Both the position numbers and the translations under genes were made by a program. The notes under the pieces are model-generated. The model made no database searches, was not told the DNA's origin, and worked only from the letters and a program-made list of their open reading frames with translations. A stretch of 64,000 bases of DNA from Mucilaginibacter oryzae (lineage in GTDB: Bacteria; Bacteroidota; Bacteroidia; Sphingobacteriales; Sphingobacteriaceae): assembly GCF_003148845.1 (NCBI RefSeq), contig NZ_QGHA01000001.1:62001-126000 (forward strand), in the 5' to 3' direction. Of this stretch, positions 63,883 through 64,000 are shown in pieces (within the stretch, counting starts at the first letter, position 1; each line of letters begins with the position of its first letter).

Positions 63883-64000
63883 ATGGAAGAAACCTGCGCT
63901 CACCTCGAAGCCATAGAAAATATTATTGAGCCAAAGGATTATGTTTGCGAAGAGTGTATAAAGCATCACAGTAGCTGGGTTCACCTGCGTACCTGCCAAA
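63883..64000 (+). CDS. UBP-type zinc-finger protein (3' end off window)
   Basis: The frame starts with ATG at 63883, 8 bp behind the reductase fusion, and runs off the window after ~39 residues. The visible part has the UBP zinc-finger pattern TCAHLEAIENI, then VCEECIKHHSSWVHLRTC, with Cys/His ligands spaced as in that family. In eukaryotes this finger binds the C-terminal tail of ubiquitin. Bacterial forms are small stand-alone proteins of unknown function. Tight coupling to the kinase and reductase suggests a shared pathway. Confidence 0.85.
   Translation, partial: MEETCAHLEAIENIIEPKDYVCEECIKHHSSWVHLRTCQ

Overview
The window is chromosomal DNA of a Bacteroidota bacterium, most likely Sphingobacteriaceae and Mucilaginibacter-like. 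This placement is inferred from gene content and style: LytS/LytTR two-component pairs, FecR and STN-type TonB receptors, SpaB_C-type LanB dehydratases, many GH29/GH95/GH43 enzymes, AT-rich leaders without Shine-Dalgarno sites, and stem-loop intergenic repeats. No database search was run.

1-7.4 kb: a lanthipeptide-like (RiPP) locus. A LanB-like dehydratase lacking the usual N-terminal third runs off the left edge. It is preceded by a 58-residue candidate precursor (2289-2465) whose core has Ser/Thr but no Cys. A LytS-type kinase and LytTR regulator diverge from it, and a full-length 997-residue LanB lies convergent to them. A 21-bp-spaced direct repeat, as expected for LytTR binding, sits between precursor and kinase.

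7.4-11.5 kb: a phosphatase/lipid-kinase pair, an ElaA-like acetyltransferase and an S41 peptidase lipoprotein. 11.5-19.4 kb: FecR, a TonB receptor and two surface lipoproteins on the + strand, with an ECF sigma gene at the far end on the - strand. The divergent S41 and FecR genes carry the same two-part promoter motif (GGGAAT-N14-CGTA), which suggests one ECF regulon.

19.6-31.2 kb: a stand-alone CHC2 zinc finger, then a - strand carbohydrate region with GH95, GH29 and a GH43-DUF2264-GH43 operon. About 2.2 kb of AT-rich, frameshifted debris splits it (25.6-27.8 kb). The debris looks like polymorphic-toxin tips alternating with small membrane proteins.

31.6-43.8 kb: housekeeping and stress genes, comprising a YdjI-like SPFH/GYF protein and its zinc-ribbon partner, an MFS transporter, a thioredoxin-reductase remnant, an MG2/plug protein, tRNA-His, a CopA ATPase, RNase HI, a YfcE-like phosphodiesterase, TrmN6 and DinB.

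44.3-51.6 kb: a - strand L-fucose operon with mutarotase, two GH29 fucosidases, a UxaA-family dehydratase, an SDR, an FAH-family hydrolase and an amidohydrolase lactonase. It fits oxidative (non-phosphorylating) fucose breakdown, fed by the GH95 and GH29 enzymes here and upstream. No transporter is visible.

52-58.5 kb: an ABC permease, an AraC regulator and a TonB receptor with Gly/Pro-rich inserts. Divergent from the receptor is a second LytS/LytTR pair with a His/Met-rich loop and its own 21-bp direct repeat. 60.7-64 kb: a cyclic-nucleotide-domain histidine kinase, a receiver-thioredoxin-reductase fusion lacking the CxxC site, and a UBP-type zinc finger cut by the right edge. This trio and the Cys-free RiPP locus are the most interesting systems in the window.
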